Positions 18,424 through 28,491 of a stretch of DNA of 64,000 nucleotides are shown piece after piece. The notes below the pieces were generated by a model. The model saw nothing but the letters and a program-made list of their open reading frames with translations. It ran no database searches and was not told the DNA's origin. The stretch is from Meiothermus sp. GTDB taxonomy: Bacteria; Deinococcota; Deinococci; Deinococcales; Thermaceae. Each line of letters opens with the position of its first letter. Positions within the stretch are counted from its first letter, which is position 1. The DNA lies in contig NZ_BPIJ01000001.1 of assembly GCF_026004055.1 (NCBI RefSeq), positions 372,001 through 436,000 on the forward strand, read 5' to 3'. Both the position numbers and the translations under genes were made by a program.

Positions 18424-19410
18424 GTGAAGCTATATCGTGTCCTGATTGTTGCAATGCTGGCCCTAGGGGGGCTGGCGCAGGCCCAACAGCAAAGCCTGAC
18501 CGTCTACACCGGGCGCGGGCAAGGGCTGGTCGAGCCGCTGGTCAAGCAGTTTGAGGCCGAGACCGGCATCAAGGTCAATGTGCGCTATGGGCGCGATGCC
18601 GAGATTCTGGCTGCGCTGCAAGAAGAGGGGAGCCGGAGCCCGGCAGATATCTTCTGGGCCAACACCGCCGGCGCTTTGGGGGCGGCCTCGGAGCGAGGGC
18701 TTTTTGTTCGTCTGGGCGACTCGATCACCCGGATTCCCACCCACTTTGTCCCCGCCAGCCGTCAGTGGGTTCCCCTGACCATCCGTCTGCGGGTGCTGGC
18801 CTACAACCCGGCCAAAGTCAAGCCCGAGGAGCTGCCCAAGAGCATCCTGGATCTGCCCAAGCTGACCCAGTACAAAGGCCGCATCGGCTGGACGCCGACC
18901 TACAGTAGCTTTCAGGACATGATCGCGGCCATGATAGCAATCCATGGCGAAGCGCGCACCCGTCAGTGGCTGAACGAGATGAAGGCCCTCGAGCCCAAAG
19001 CCTACGCCTCCAACCCCGCCATGATGGAGGCCATTCGCTCGGGCGAAATTGACCTCGGCTCCACCAACCACTACTACATTCAGCGCTTCGTGCGGGCAGG
19101 CCAGGCCATTGGCACCTACTACTTTGCTGATGGAGATGTGGGTGGGCTGGCTTTGGTAACCGGTGCCGGGATTCTCAAAACCAACAAAAACCCAGCAGCG
19201 GCCAACCGCTTCTTGCTATGGCTGTTGTCGCCTAAAGGCCAGCAGTTCTTCACCAGCGAAATTATCGAGTATCCGGTGGCCAGGGGTATCGTACTCACCT
19301 CTAACCTGCTACCCATCAATCAAGCAGTTGCCAAGAGCCCCAAGCTAGACTTTGAAAAGTTACCCCTCGACGCCGCACTCAAACTTCTGCGTGAGGTCGG
19401 GTTGCTCTAG
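18424..19410 (+). CDS. Fe(III)-type ABC transporter substrate-binding protein
   Basis: A 328-residue exported solute-binding protein. The first 20 residues are a signal peptide ending A-Q-A-Q. The mature part begins Q-S-L-T-V-Y-T-G-R and contains P-A-D-I-F-W-A-N-T-A-G-A-L-G and S-N-P-A-M-M-E-A-I-R-S-G-E-I-D, typical of the FbpA/FutA family. The paired tyrosines N-H-Y-Y-I-Q-R are the expected iron ligands. It starts at GTG with AGGAGG at the right distance. No permease or ATPase gene follows, so its transporter must be elsewhere. A strong terminator comes directly after. Confidence 0.85.
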   Translation: MKLYRVLIVAMLALGGLAQAQQQSLTVYTGRGQGLVEPLVKQFEAETGIKVNVRYGRDAEILAALQEEGSRSPADIFWANTAGALGAASERGLFVRLGDSITRIPTHFVPASRQWVPLTIRLRVLAYNPAKVKPEELPKSILDLPKLTQYKGRIGWTPTYSSFQDMIAAMIAIHGEARTRQWLNEMKALEPKAYASNPAMMEAIRSGEIDLGSTNHYYIQRFVRAGQAIGTYYFADGDVGGLALVTGAGILKTNKNPAAANRFLLWLLSPKGQQFFTSEIIEYPVARGIVLTSNLLPINQAVAKSPKLDFEKLPLDAALKLLREVGLL

Positions 19411-19426
19411 CGCGACTCCCCTGGGT

Positions 19427-19457
19427 ACCGCCTACAGCGACTGCGGCTGTAGGCGGT
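19427..19457 (+). terminator. Hairpin terminator after the binding protein gene
   Basis: A perfect 12-bp stem, ACCGCCTACAGC against GCTGTAGGCGGT, with a seven-base loop, followed by AGTTTATGTTG. The short T-rich tail fits a factor-independent terminator. Confidence 0.75.
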
Positions 19458-19476
19458 AGTTTATGTTGTCTATGAA

Positions 19477-19620
19477 TTGCCGAGAAAGCCTTTCCCAAGC
19501 GATTTATCGGACAAGAAATGGGCAATACTTGAGCCGCTGATGGCCAGGACATCGTGGTTGACCCTTAGGCCAAAGGGGCAGGGCTGGCGGGAAATTCTCG
19601 TGGGGCAAGACGCATGTTAA
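19477..19620 (+). pseudogene. IS5-family transposase fragment
   Basis: From a possible TTG start the frame reads L-P-R-K-P-F-P-S-D-L-S-D-K-K-W-A-I-L-E-P-L, the characteristic opening of IS5-type transposases, and stops after 47 codons at TAA. The continuation P-K-G-Q-G-W-R-E-I-L resembles the family only loosely. No DDE catalytic domain or inverted ends remain. The rest of this roughly 360-base gap holds the upstream terminator and an inverted repeat around 19620-19668. Confidence 0.6.
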
Positions 19621-19769
19621 GCACCCAAGCGTGGGCTTGGCCCGGCCCCCGGGTGCTTGGGTTTCGAGTTTCCAGACGGCTCCTGTTTTGTCCGCTAAAA
19701 GCTTTCTCGAGGTCGAAGGGTTCAAAATATGTGAAGAGCGCTCTATGGTCGGGCGATTAGCTTTATTAT

Positions 19770-20399
19770 TTATACTCGAGTCTTCCCCCTGCGGTATTTC
19801 AAGAGTTCGGCGTACATTCGGAGGCGCATGCCCAGACCCCTCCAGAAACCGCGCTTTTGCTCTTTCATGATCTGCCCGGCACCGGGAAGCTCGACGTAGG
19901 CCCAGCGGGCCTGGGTGCGGGCCAGGTGGTCGGTGATGGCGGGCTCCGGCCAGCGGCGTTCGGTCAGGTTGGGTACGCTTTTCAGCCAGGCGGTGGTACA
20001 GGCCCGCTGCCCCGACAAAAAAGGGGTGGCCCGGTTGCCAAAATCGGTCATAAGGCCCCCTGCTTTGAAGACCCCAATGGCCATGTCCAGTTTGCCGCTA
20101 CGAACGGGCTCGAGCAAAGCCAGCAGGTGCTTGGGTTTTAGCCCCACCAGGTCGGCGTCGAGCAGCAGTAGGTAGGGGGTTTGTACGTGGGCCAGCCCAT
20201 AGGCCAGGGCTTGGCTCTTGCCCCGGTTCTCGGGCAGGCGCAGCACCCGGGCACCGGCCTTTTCGGCGGCCAAGGCGGTTTGGTCGGTAGAGCCGTCGTC
20301 AACTACCAGTACCGGCAAGCCCGCTTCCAGCGCTACGGCCACCACGGCGGCGATATGGGCTTCCTCGTTGTAGGCCGGGATCAAGACCGTGGTGTCCAT
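19770..20399 (-). CDS. Family 2 glycosyltransferase
   Basis: A 209-residue GT-A fold enzyme that would transfer a sugar from a nucleotide-sugar donor. Visible motifs are V-L-I-P-A-Y-N-E-E near the start, V-V-D-D-G-S-T-D (donor binding), G-K-S-Q-A-L and L-L-L-D-A-D-L (metal-binding DxD). There is no membrane segment. It is short for the family and lacks a C-terminal extension. It lies 12 bases downstream of rseP on the same strand, so may be cotranscribed. The acceptor is unknown; DPM1-like or cell-envelope glycosylation are options. Confidence 0.82.
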   Translation of the reverse strand: MDTTVLIPAYNEEAHIAAVVAVALEAGLPVLVVDDGSTDQTALAAEKAGARVLRLPENRGKSQALAYGLAHVQTPYLLLLDADLVGLKPKHLLALLEPVRSGKLDMAIGVFKAGGLMTDFGNRATPFLSGQRACTTAWLKSVPNLTERRWPEPAITDHLARTQARWAYVELPGAGQIMKEQKRGFWRGLGMRLRMYAELLKYRRGKTRV

Positions 20400-20411
20400 C
20401 TCCAGGCTATT

Positions 20412-21425
20412 CTACCCACCGGCCAGGTTGCGGATATCGTTGATGGTTACCAGTACGATCAGCAGAATTAGAAATACAAAGCCGCCGTAGGAGAGCCGGG
20501 CTTCGGTCTCGGGTTTGATGCGTCCACCAGTGAGGACATTGGCCAGAAGTACCAGGATGCGCCCCCCATCCAGCCCTGGAATGGGCAGCAGGTTGAACAC
20601 TGCGAGCGAAAGATTGATGGCCGCCAGCAGCCCTACCAGGGTACCCAAGCCCTGCTGGGCAGCCTGACCGGTGATGTTCACGATGCCAACCGGCCCCGCC
20701 ACCCCCTGGACTTGCTGGCCCGAGAGGATACGGGCAATACTCCCCACAAACTCCTGCACAAAGCGCGGCACCGCCCCCACCGTTTCGCCGATGGCCCGAC
20801 CAAGCCCCTGGAAGAAGTTGATGCGGGTGTAACCGATTAGCTCGGCCCGGTAGACGATGCCCAGTCTGGTTTGGGTGTTGTCCCAGTTGAAGCGCAGGGC
20901 CACTTCCTGACCATCCCTCAACACCACGAAAACCTTCTCGCCGGGGGTCTGGCGGAAGCGGGTGACCTGGTCGTAGGACTGAAGCCGCTCCCCGTTTAGG
21001 CTTAGAATCCGGTCGCCCACCCGGAAACCGGCCTGCTCGGCTAGGCTGCCGGGCAGTACCTCGGTCACCACCGCCTGGGTCTGGGGTACGCCCTGGATGG
21101 AGGCCAGGGATGCCAGCACCCCCCAGGCCAGGAGCAGGTTCATCACCACCCCGCCCACCAGAATGAAGAACTTACCCGGCGCCGAGAGCCGCGCATAGCC
21201 GTGGGTGTCGCCGGGCATCATGCCCTCAATTTCGGCGTAGCCACCCAGGGGAATGGCGTTGAGCCGCCAGGTGGTGCCCCAGCGGTCGAACTTGAGCAAG
21301 GTGGGGCCAAAGCCCACGCCAAAATTCTTGACCCCCACTCCTTGCCAGCGGGCCGCCAGGTAATGGCCCAGCTCGTGCACGAAGATGCTGATGGAGATAA
21401 TCAAGAGAAACCAGAGGAAGCTCAT
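20412..21425 (-). CDS. rseP: Site-2 membrane zinc protease RseP
   Basis: A 337-residue M50 intramembrane protease. The zinc motif H17-E-L-G-H21 lies in the first helix and the third ligand in N-L-L-P-I-P-G-L-D-G-G near residue 290. One PDZ domain (about 120-205) is present rather than the two of E. coli. It cleaves membrane-spanning anti-sigma factors or signal peptides. Position between dxr and a glycosyltransferase, downstream of frr-cdsA, is the widespread frr-uppS/cdsA-dxr-rseP order. The ATG is preceded by a gap of 71 bases from dxr. Confidence 0.93.
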   Translation of the reverse strand: MSFLWFLLIISISIFVHELGHYLAARWQGVGVKNFGVGFGPTLLKFDRWGTTWRLNAIPLGGYAEIEGMMPGDTHGYARLSAPGKFFILVGGVVMNLLLAWGVLASLASIQGVPQTQAVVTEVLPGSLAEQAGFRVGDRILSLNGERLQSYDQVTRFRQTPGEKVFVVLRDGQEVALRFNWDNTQTRLGIVYRAELIGYTRINFFQGLGRAIGETVGAVPRFVQEFVGSIARILSGQQVQGVAGPVGIVNITGQAAQQGLGTLVGLLAAINLSLAVFNLLPIPGLDGGRILVLLANVLTGGRIKPETEARLSYGGFVFLILLIVLVTINDIRNLAGG

Positions 21426-21496
21426 GCTTTGCTCCGTAAAACGTCCAGGGTGCGGGGTCGGGAGTCAAGCTTCAAAAGCAGCGGTGTAGACATAAA

Positions 21497-22624
21497 TCAA
21501 GCCTTCACTTTGAGCAACGCTCGAGCCCACTCGCGGGCCTCGAGGTCGGCCTGGTACACATTGTCCCAGGTGAGGGGCGCCTCGGGGGTCTGCTGCAACA
21601 CTTTTTCCAGCACCCCAGGAATTTGGGCGTACCCGATCTGTCCGTTCAGAAAAGCCTCCACCGCAATCTCGTCGGCGGCGTTGAGCACGACTGGAGCCAG
21701 GCCGCCCTTTCGTCCGGCTTCGTAGGCCAGGGCCAGGGCGGGAAAGCGCTGGGTATCGGGGGGATAAAAGTCCAGGCGCTCGGGGATGGGCGCGTCGCGC
21801 AGGGGAGTGGGGGGGCGGTGGGGGTAGGTAAGGGCGTACTGGATGGCCAGGCGCATGTCGGTGGGGCCGAGTTGGGCCTTGATATTGCCGTCCTGGAAGC
21901 GCACCATCGAATGCACATAGGACTGCGGGTGAATTTGCACTTTCACTTTCTCGATGGGCACCTTGAACAGTTGTACTGCTTCCAGCACCTCGAGGCCCTT
22001 GTTGAACAGGGTCGAGGAGTCTATGGTCACCTTGGGCCCCATCTTCCAGCGGGGGTGCTTGAGGGCCATCTGGGGCGTAACCTTGGAGAGATCGGCCGGC
22101 TCGTGCAAAAAAGGCCCCCCCGAGGCGGTCAGGATCAGCTCGGCCACATCCTGCAAGGGCTCGCCCACCAGACTCTGAAAAAGGGCCGAGTGCTCGGAGT
22201 CCACTGGGATAATCTCGGCTCCGCTGTGCTCGGCTTCCTGCCAGAGCAATGGCCCTGCGGCCACCATGCTTTCTTTGTTGGCCAGGGCCAGTCGGCGGCC
22301 CTGCTGCACTGCGGCGCGCACGCCCGGTAATCCTGCCAGGCCCGGAATGGCGGCCACCACCACATCCGCCGGCCAGGCGGCCACCTGCGTCACCTCGGCT
22401 AGGCGCAAGCCCGGAAAGCGGGAGCGCAGCTCAGGCCACAAGGCCTCGTCGGCGGCTACCACTTCCGGTTGAAACTCGACAATTTGCTGGGATAGGAGGT
22501 CTAGGTTCTTGCCTGCCACCAGCCCCACCACCCGGTAGCCCCGCCAGCGGCACACCTCCAGAGTCTGGGTGCCGATGGAGCCGGTCGAGCCCAGCACTAC
22601 AATGCGTTTAGGGGTATCGCTCAT
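21497..22624 (-). CDS. dxr: 1-deoxy-D-xylulose 5-phosphate reductoisomerase
   Basis: A 375-residue enzyme converting DXP to MEP with NADPH in non-mevalonate isoprenoid synthesis. The NADPH loop G-S-T-G-S-I-G is at 12-18. Active-site landmarks are [32 protein letters not shown] and I-D-S-S-T-L-F-N-K. The frame is open 58 codons upstream into the cdsA intergenic DNA; the ATG giving M-S-D-T-P-K-R matches the family start. There is no clear ribosome binding site, as for several genes in this window. Confidence 0.96.
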   Translation of the reverse strand: MSDTPKRIVVLGSTGSIGTQTLEVCRWRGYRVVGLVAGKNLDLLSQQIVEFQPEVVAADEALWPELRSRFPGLRLAEVTQVAAWPADVVVAAIPGLAGLPGVRAAVQQGRRLALANKESMVAAGPLLWQEAEHSGAEIIPVDSEHSALFQSLVGEPLQDVAELILTASGGPFLHEPADLSKVTPQMALKHPRWKMGPKVTIDSSTLFNKGLEVLEAVQLFKVPIEKVKVQIHPQSYVHSMVRFQDGNIKAQLGPTDMRLAIQYALTYPHRPPTPLRDAPIPERLDFYPPDTQRFPALALAYEAGRKGGLAPVVLNAADEIAVEAFLNGQIGYAQIPGVLEKVLQQTPEAPLTWDNVYQADLEAREWARALLKVKA

Positions 22625-22680
22625 GTTCTTGTCAGTGTAACGCTTTGACAAAGGAGGTCTGTAGCCTTTGCCAGATACCT

Positions 22681-23541
22681 TCAAATAAAGATGGTGAGCA
22701 GATAGTAGGTGAGCGGCACCGTGAACAGGTGTGAATCGAGACGATCTAATAGGCCCCCGTGGCCGGGGAGGAAGTGGCCGGAGTCCTTGACGCCGCAAAA
22801 GCGTTTGAGCATGGACTCGGTCAGGTCGCCGAGTTGTGCGGCGAAGGAAAGCACCAGGTTGACCACAAAAAGCTCCACCGGCCGAAAGAGCGCGAAGGGG
22901 CTTTCGGGGTAGGCCGAGCGCACGATGGTGGTAAACAAAAAGAGCAGCAGAAAGCTTGCCACGATGCCGCCAATGGAGCCCTCTACGGTTTTGCCGGGGC
23001 TAATGGTGGGAGCCAGCTTACGCCGGCCCAGGTAGCGGCCCACGAAGTAGCCGCCGATGTCGTTGGCAAAGCTGCTGATGAGGGGCAGGGCCAGAATCCA
23101 AAGGCCCACCGTGCCGTCGGGGCTGTGTCGCAGCAGCAAGAAAAATCCCAGCGTCCAAGGCAGGTACAAGAAGGCCATCAGGCTGTAGGCGAAGCGCTGG
23201 ATGTTGGCACCCACAATTAACTCGGAGCTAAAGGCCCCAATGAGCACCAGTCCCAGGGCAATTTCCCGCCAGGGCACGCCCGGATAGACGTCGTGGAGCT
23301 GCGGCAGGCTAAAGAGGAGCATGACCAGCCCCCCCCCAATCAGGAAGGCCATGTTGAGTTCAATGCCCTTGTTGCGCAGCATGTAGCGCAGCTCGAGCGA
23401 CCCCAACACCAGAATAAAAACCAGGGCCAAGAACATCAGAATGCGCCCTTCCCATAGCACCAGGAAAAGCACCACCACCCCCACCAGCGACGAGATGACG
23501 CGGGTGGGCAGTGAGGCGTCGGATCGGGCTTCCGGCTGCAC
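22681..23541 (-). CDS. cdsA: Phosphatidate cytidylyltransferase
   Basis: A 286-residue, about eight-helix enzyme making CDP-diacylglycerol from phosphatidate and CTP. The signature is complete: [20 protein letters not shown] with following G-L-L-D-R-L-D-S near residues 235-262. Starts at GTG (M-Q-P-E-A-R); a short polar N-terminus precedes the first helix. It sits in the conserved frr-cdsA-dxr-rseP block; uppS, normally between frr and cdsA, is not here. Confidence 0.93.
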   Translation of the reverse strand: MQPEARSDASLPTRVISSLVGVVVLFLVLWEGRILMFLALVFILVLGSLELRYMLRNKGIELNMAFLIGGGLVMLLFSLPQLHDVYPGVPWREIALGLVLIGAFSSELIVGANIQRFAYSLMAFLYLPWTLGFFLLLRHSPDGTVGLWILALPLISSFANDIGGYFVGRYLGRRKLAPTISPGKTVEGSIGGIVASFLLLFLFTTIVRSAYPESPFALFRPVELFVVNLVLSFAAQLGDLTESMLKRFCGVKDSGHFLPGHGGLLDRLDSHLFTVPLTYYLLTIFI

Positions 23542-23586
23542 GTCTACAGCATATCAGCAGGTTTTGCTACCGGGTTCAAAGAGTTA

Positions 23587-23626
23587 TTCTGGATTGCCCC
23601 GATGGCCTAGGTCTCCACGCAATGAC
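23587..23626. repeat. Half copy of the TCATTGCGAG palindromic repeat
   Basis: TTCTGGATTGC, a 20-base middle part and CGCAATGAC match the right arm of the larger palindromic repeat at 39990-40098. Only one arm is present. It lies in the 99-base gap between frr and cdsA. Confidence 0.5.
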
Positions 23627-23640
23627 ATCGGAGAGCAGCT

Positions 23641-24198
23641 CTAACCTCCCAGAATTTCCTGTTCTTTTTTGTGCAGGGCTTCGTCGATTTTGTGGATAAA
23701 TTCGTCGGTAATCTTTTGAATTTCGGTCTCGGCACGTTTAATGTCGTCTTCGGAGAGGTGTTTTTCTTTCTCCAGCTTCTTGGCCTTGTCCAGGGCTTCG
23801 CGCCGGATGTTACGAACCGCAACACGGGCTTCCTCGGCGTAATGTTTCACCGACTTCACCAGGTCTTTGCGGCGCTCTTCGGTCAGGGGGGGGATATTGA
23901 TGTAGAGCGCATCGCCTTTGTTGGTGGGGTTCAGGCCTAGATCGGAGTCGCGGATGGCCTTTTCAATCTCCTTAAGCATGCTGGGATCCCACGACTGCAC
24001 CACCAGGGTGCGGGGGTCGGGAGAGGAGACCGTGCCCACCTGGTTTAGGGGCATGGCCGAGCCGTAATACTCGACCTTGATGTTGCTCAGGATAGCCGGG
24101 TTGGCCCTTCCGGTTCGCATGGTGGCGAGGTGGTGCTCGAGGGCCTCCAGCGATTTTTGCATGTGTTGCCGGGTGTCGTTGTAAAGGTCTTTGAGCAT
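23641..24198 (-). CDS. frr: Ribosome recycling factor
   Basis: A 185-residue protein that splits post-termination ribosomes together with EF-G. Typical stretches are L-R-T-G-R-A-N-P (as M-R-T-G-R-A-N-P), [23 protein letters not shown] and [10 protein letters not shown]. The ATG follows GAGGAGG at good spacing; an in-frame extension upstream lacks similarity. It follows pyrH in the common bacterial order, 75 bases downstream. Confidence 0.97.
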   Translation of the reverse strand: MLKDLYNDTRQHMQKSLEALEHHLATMRTGRANPAILSNIKVEYYGSAMPLNQVGTVSSPDPRTLVVQSWDPSMLKEIEKAIRDSDLGLNPTNKGDALYINIPPLTEERRKDLVKSVKHYAEEARVAVRNIRREALDKAKKLEKEKHLSEDDIKRAETEIQKITDEFIHKIDEALHKKEQEILGG

Positions 24199-24273
24199 GA
24201 TCGCCTCCTCAATCCTGGATAGCTTACCTCTAAACTGCTGGTTGCAGGCCAACGGCCTGGCTTCCAAGTGGCT

Positions 24274-25032
<759 letters not shown>

Positions 25033-25223
25033 TTACTGTGCAAGCATGCCGGTTGGTTCTGGATTGCTCTTGGTTTAGGGCCTCGAGAACCCCACTTCGG
25101 CACGGTTGATCGGCTACCGTTGAGTGACGGACTATCCGAGTCGGGTATGAGACGATTGCAGCGACAGCGAAAGATGACAGGTGCTGCCTCGGTTCGACCG
25201 TTTTTGGTGTGTTGGCGTAGGAA

Positions 25224-25255
25224 AAGGGCCGAAAGCCTTGCGACTCTCGACCCTT
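25224..25255 (-). terminator. Terminator of the rpsB-tsf operon
   Basis: On the minus strand AAGGGUCGAGAG pairs with CUUUCGGCCCUU (12 pairs including two G-U), loop of eight, followed by UUCC. It starts 14 bases after the tsf stop codon. Confidence 0.65.
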
Positions 25256-25268
25256 GCTTTCCCATGAC

Positions 25269-25859
25269 CTATGCTCCTACTTCAAAGCGGCTAAAGCGTC
25301 TAACCTGGATATTTTCGCCAATCTTGGCCACTGCGGCTTTGATAAGGTCGCCCACTTTGACCTTTTCGTCCTTGACAAAGGGTTGCTCTAAGAGCACCGT
25401 CTCTTCGTAGAACTTCTTGAGGCGGCCTTCGGCAGCTTTCTCGGCGATGTTTTGCGGCTTGCCTTCATTGAGGAGTTGCTGGATATAGATGGCTTTTTCT
25501 TTCTCGAGGTCTTCGGGCGAAACCTCCTCGATGCTCACGTAGCGGGGGTTGGCCATGGCGATGTGCATGGCGATGTCCTTGGCCAGGCGCTGAAACTCCT
25601 CGTTACGGGCTACGAAGTCGGTTTCGGAGTTGAGCTCGACCAGCACCCCTACCCGCAGGTTGTGGTGGATATACGATCCGATGATGCCTTCGCGGGCTTC
25701 GCGACCTGCTTTCTTGGCCGCTTTGAGGGCCCCCCGTTCGCGCAACAAGACGGTGGCTTTTTCCATGTCCCAGCCGGCGTCTTCCAGGGCTTTCTTAACA
25801 TCGGTCATGCCAGCGCCGGTTTGTTCACGTAGTTTTTTGATTTGCTCGAGTTGTGACAT
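25269..25859 (-). CDS. tsf: Elongation factor Ts
   Basis: A 196-residue nucleotide exchange factor for EF-Tu. The N-terminal UBA-like domain reads [16 protein letters not shown], followed by the core contact T-D-F-V-A-R-N. It is the short form known from Thermus, about 90 residues less than E. coli Ts, with a single core subdomain. The second ATG (M-S-Q-L-E-Q) is chosen because AGAGGTG lies properly before it. Second gene of the rpsB-tsf pair. Confidence 0.97.
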   Translation of the reverse strand: MSQLEQIKKLREQTGAGMTDVKKALEDAGWDMEKATVLLRERGALKAAKKAGREAREGIIGSYIHHNLRVGVLVELNSETDFVARNEEFQRLAKDIAMHIAMANPRYVSIEEVSPEDLEKEKAIYIQQLLNEGKPQNIAEKAAEGRLKKFYEETVLLEQPFVKDEKVKVGDLIKAAVAKIGENIQVRRFSRFEVGA

Positions 25860-25884
25860 CGGTTTCACCTCTGGAGGGTATTTA

Positions 25885-25957
25885 GGGGACGGGGGTTAGG
25901 GGTTAGAGTCCAAAAATCCGGTTTTGTACTGACCCCTTTTCCCTCGCCCCTGTCCCC
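25885..25957 (-). promoter_or_regulatory. Long imperfect hairpin between rpsB and tsf
   Basis: The 100-base gap has two nested inverted pairs: GGGGAC (25885-25890) with GTCCCC (25952-25957), and AGGGGT (25898-25903) with ACCCCT (25932-25937). In RNA this gives an interrupted stem just after rpsB. It has no terminal U run. It may modulate tsf expression or message stability. Confidence 0.45.
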
Positions 25958-25959
25958 GC

Positions 25960-26706
<747 letters not shown>

Positions 26707-26815
26707 GGCTTCTCCTTACGGGACGGTTGGAGCGGGCGTTGATTTGTGCTGCGGGCGCGGTTCTCCTGGGCACCGTTCCCTGACCCCAGGCCGCGCACGG
26801 CACACCCAAAAAAAA

Positions 26816-26821
26816 AGTATA
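26816..26821 (-). promoter_or_regulatory. Likely -10 box of rpsB
   Basis: Minus-strand TATACT preceded by CGGG (extended -10 like) and followed by a run of nine T on the minus strand. The matching -35 is poor. It is back to back with the tRNA promoter. Confidence 0.45.
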
Positions 26822-26835
26822 CCCGAGGCGCACTC

Positions 26836-26864
26836 TTTACGGAAGACTTGCGGGTTGCTATACT
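26836..26864 (+). promoter_or_regulatory. Promoter of tRNA-Ala
   Basis: TTTACG (26836-26841), 17-base spacer, TATACT (26859-26864); the tRNA begins 20 bases later, as expected for a short processed leader. Confidence 0.6.
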
Positions 26865-26884
26865 CCTTGGTGCTTTGGGCCCAT

Positions 26885-26959
26885 GGGGGCGTAGCTCAGC
26901 GGGAGAGCAGGTCCTTTGCAAGGACAAGGTCGGGGGTTCAAATCCCTCCGCCTCCACCA
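26885..26959 (+). tRNA. tRNA-Ala(UGC)
   Basis: Complete cloverleaf: acceptor GGGGGCG with CGCCTCC (one G-U), D arm GCTC/GAGC, anticodon loop TTTGCAA with anticodon TGC, T arm with loop TTCAAAT, and an encoded CCA end. The top pair of the anticodon stem is G-A, a mild irregularity. The single tRNA stands alone, outside an rRNA operon. Confidence 0.95.
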
Positions 26960-27165
26960 GAAAAGCCCATCGCCGATAGCAAAATCCTGATGGGGTCTGC
27001 CCGATGGCAGTTTCTTTTACCTGCTGTCCTGGCACGCCCACCCATTAGGAAGCCTCAGGTATTGGTGTTGCATCATTGCACAGTCTTCTTGACCTGCTAC
27101 TGGCATTCCGAGGCGCACACGGTGCGACCGGGCATTACCAGAGCACTCAGCTTTATGCTAAAGAG

Positions 27166-28290
27166 GTGAACACGCCTGTTTGGGACGACGGAAATTGGCG
27201 GGGTTTGCCTCGGCTGGAAGGCGACCTCGAGACCGAGATTTGCGTGGTGGGGCTGGGGGGGTCGGGTCTTTCGGCCATCCTCGAGCTACTGCGACTGGGG
27301 CGCAAAGTGATAGGGCTCGATGCCGCTTCGGTGGCCGGGGGGGCGGCGGGCCGCAATGGGGGTTTTTTACTTGCCGGGGTGGCCAAGTTTTATCACCAGA
27401 GCGTGGCCGAACACGGGCGCGACCTGGCCAGGGCCCTTTACCGGGCAACCCTCGAGCAAATCGAACGAATGAAGCAGGAGACGCCTCAGGCCATTCGGCC
27501 GGTGGGGTCGCTGCGCATTGCGGCTTCGGCGGAAGAACTGGCAGACTGCGCGGCTCACCTCGAGGCCCTCCGAGCCGATGGCTTCGAGGCCGAGCCCTAC
27601 GCCGGCCCAGAGGGAGAGGGTTTGCTCATACCCAGCGACGCTGCTTTCAATCCCCTGCTACGCTGCAGGGCTTTGGCCCGCCAAGCGCTGGAGGCCGGAG
27701 CCCGGCTTTTTGAGCATACCCCGGCCTTGCGCATCTCGGGCCAGGAAGTGCAAACCCCTTTGGGGCAGGTTCGCTGCCAGAAAGTTTTGGTGGCCGTAGA
27801 TGGCAAGCTCGAGCAGGTGTTGCCCGAACTGAGGGGCCGGGTGCGTACCGCCCGCTTACAGATGCTGGCAACGGCCCCGGTCAGTAGGCGCTTTCCCCGA
27901 CCGGTTTACCGGCGTTGGGGTTTCGACTACTGGCAGCAGTTGCCCGATGGCCGTATTGCCTTGGGTGGAATGCGGGATGCCGGGGGCGAGGCCGAGTGGA
28001 CGACAGAAACAGCCCCCAGCGAAGCCGTGCAAATACGCCTGGAGCAACTCCTAGAACAACTGGATGTCCGGGCCCCCATTACCCACCGCTGGGCTGCCTC
28101 GGTGGCCTACACCCCCTCGGGTCTGCCCATTGCCGAGGAAGTGCGGCCCGATGTGTGGGCCATTGGTGCCTACAATGGAACCGGGAACGTGGTAGGGGCC
28201 ATGCTGGGCCGGGAGGTTGCCTGGGTGTTGAACGGAAGCTGGATGCCGGGTGCCGTGCTGCTGAATAGCTCCCACATCGAAGCTACGTGA
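27166..28290 (+). CDS. FAD-dependent oxidoreductase (DAO family)
   Basis: A 374-residue flavoprotein of the D-amino-acid/sarcosine oxidase family. The dinucleotide motif is I-C-V-V-G-L-G-G-S-G-L-S-A near residue 22; A-G-G-A-A-G-R-N-G-G-F-L-L follows, typical of the glycine oxidase/PuuB branch. The C-terminal I-G-A-Y-N-G-T-G-N-V-V-G binds the FAD ribityl part. The substrate is an amine or amino acid, not identifiable here. I start at GTG (M-N-T-P-V-W-D-D) because upstream in-frame codons show no similarity; a -10-like TATGCT lies just before it. It stands alone. Confidence 0.8.
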   Translation: MNTPVWDDGNWRGLPRLEGDLETEICVVGLGGSGLSAILELLRLGRKVIGLDAASVAGGAAGRNGGFLLAGVAKFYHQSVAEHGRDLARALYRATLEQIERMKQETPQAIRPVGSLRIAASAEELADCAAHLEALRADGFEAEPYAGPEGEGLLIPSDAAFNPLLRCRALARQALEAGARLFEHTPALRISGQEVQTPLGQVRCQKVLVAVDGKLEQVLPELRGRVRTARLQMLATAPVSRRFPRPVYRRWGFDYWQQLPDGRIALGGMRDAGGEAEWTTETAPSEAVQIRLEQLLEQLDVRAPITHRWAASVAYTPSGLPIAEEVRPDVWAIGAYNGTGNVVGAMLGREVAWVLNGSWMPGAVLLNSSHIEAT

Positions 28291-28360
28291 TGCATGCCAG
28301 ATTCGGTTGGTTCACCCATCGCGGTGCCCACCAAAAGGGCCCACGCGGTGGCTCGTATTG

Positions 28361-28393
28361 TAGTCCCTACAGCAAAAACCGCTGTAGGGACTA
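28361..28393. terminator. Bidirectional hairpin between converging genes
   Basis: Perfect 13-bp stem TAGTCCCTACAGC / GCTGTAGGGACTA with loop AAAAACC, between the ends of the FAD oxidoreductase and the VWA gene. It lacks a long T tail on either strand but is well placed to end both transcripts. Confidence 0.55.
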
Positions 28394-28491
28394 TTCGCGG
28401 GAACCGCTCCAGGTTTTCTTCTGCCCACAGTGCAAGAAATTGCACCAAATTTCCTCTACTACGAGCGGTTTTCACAAATAGCCTTTGTGGC

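Noticed and set aside
26885-26959. tRNA as an integration site for a genomic island
   Set aside because: No integrase gene or repeated tRNA 3' end was seen in the flanks.
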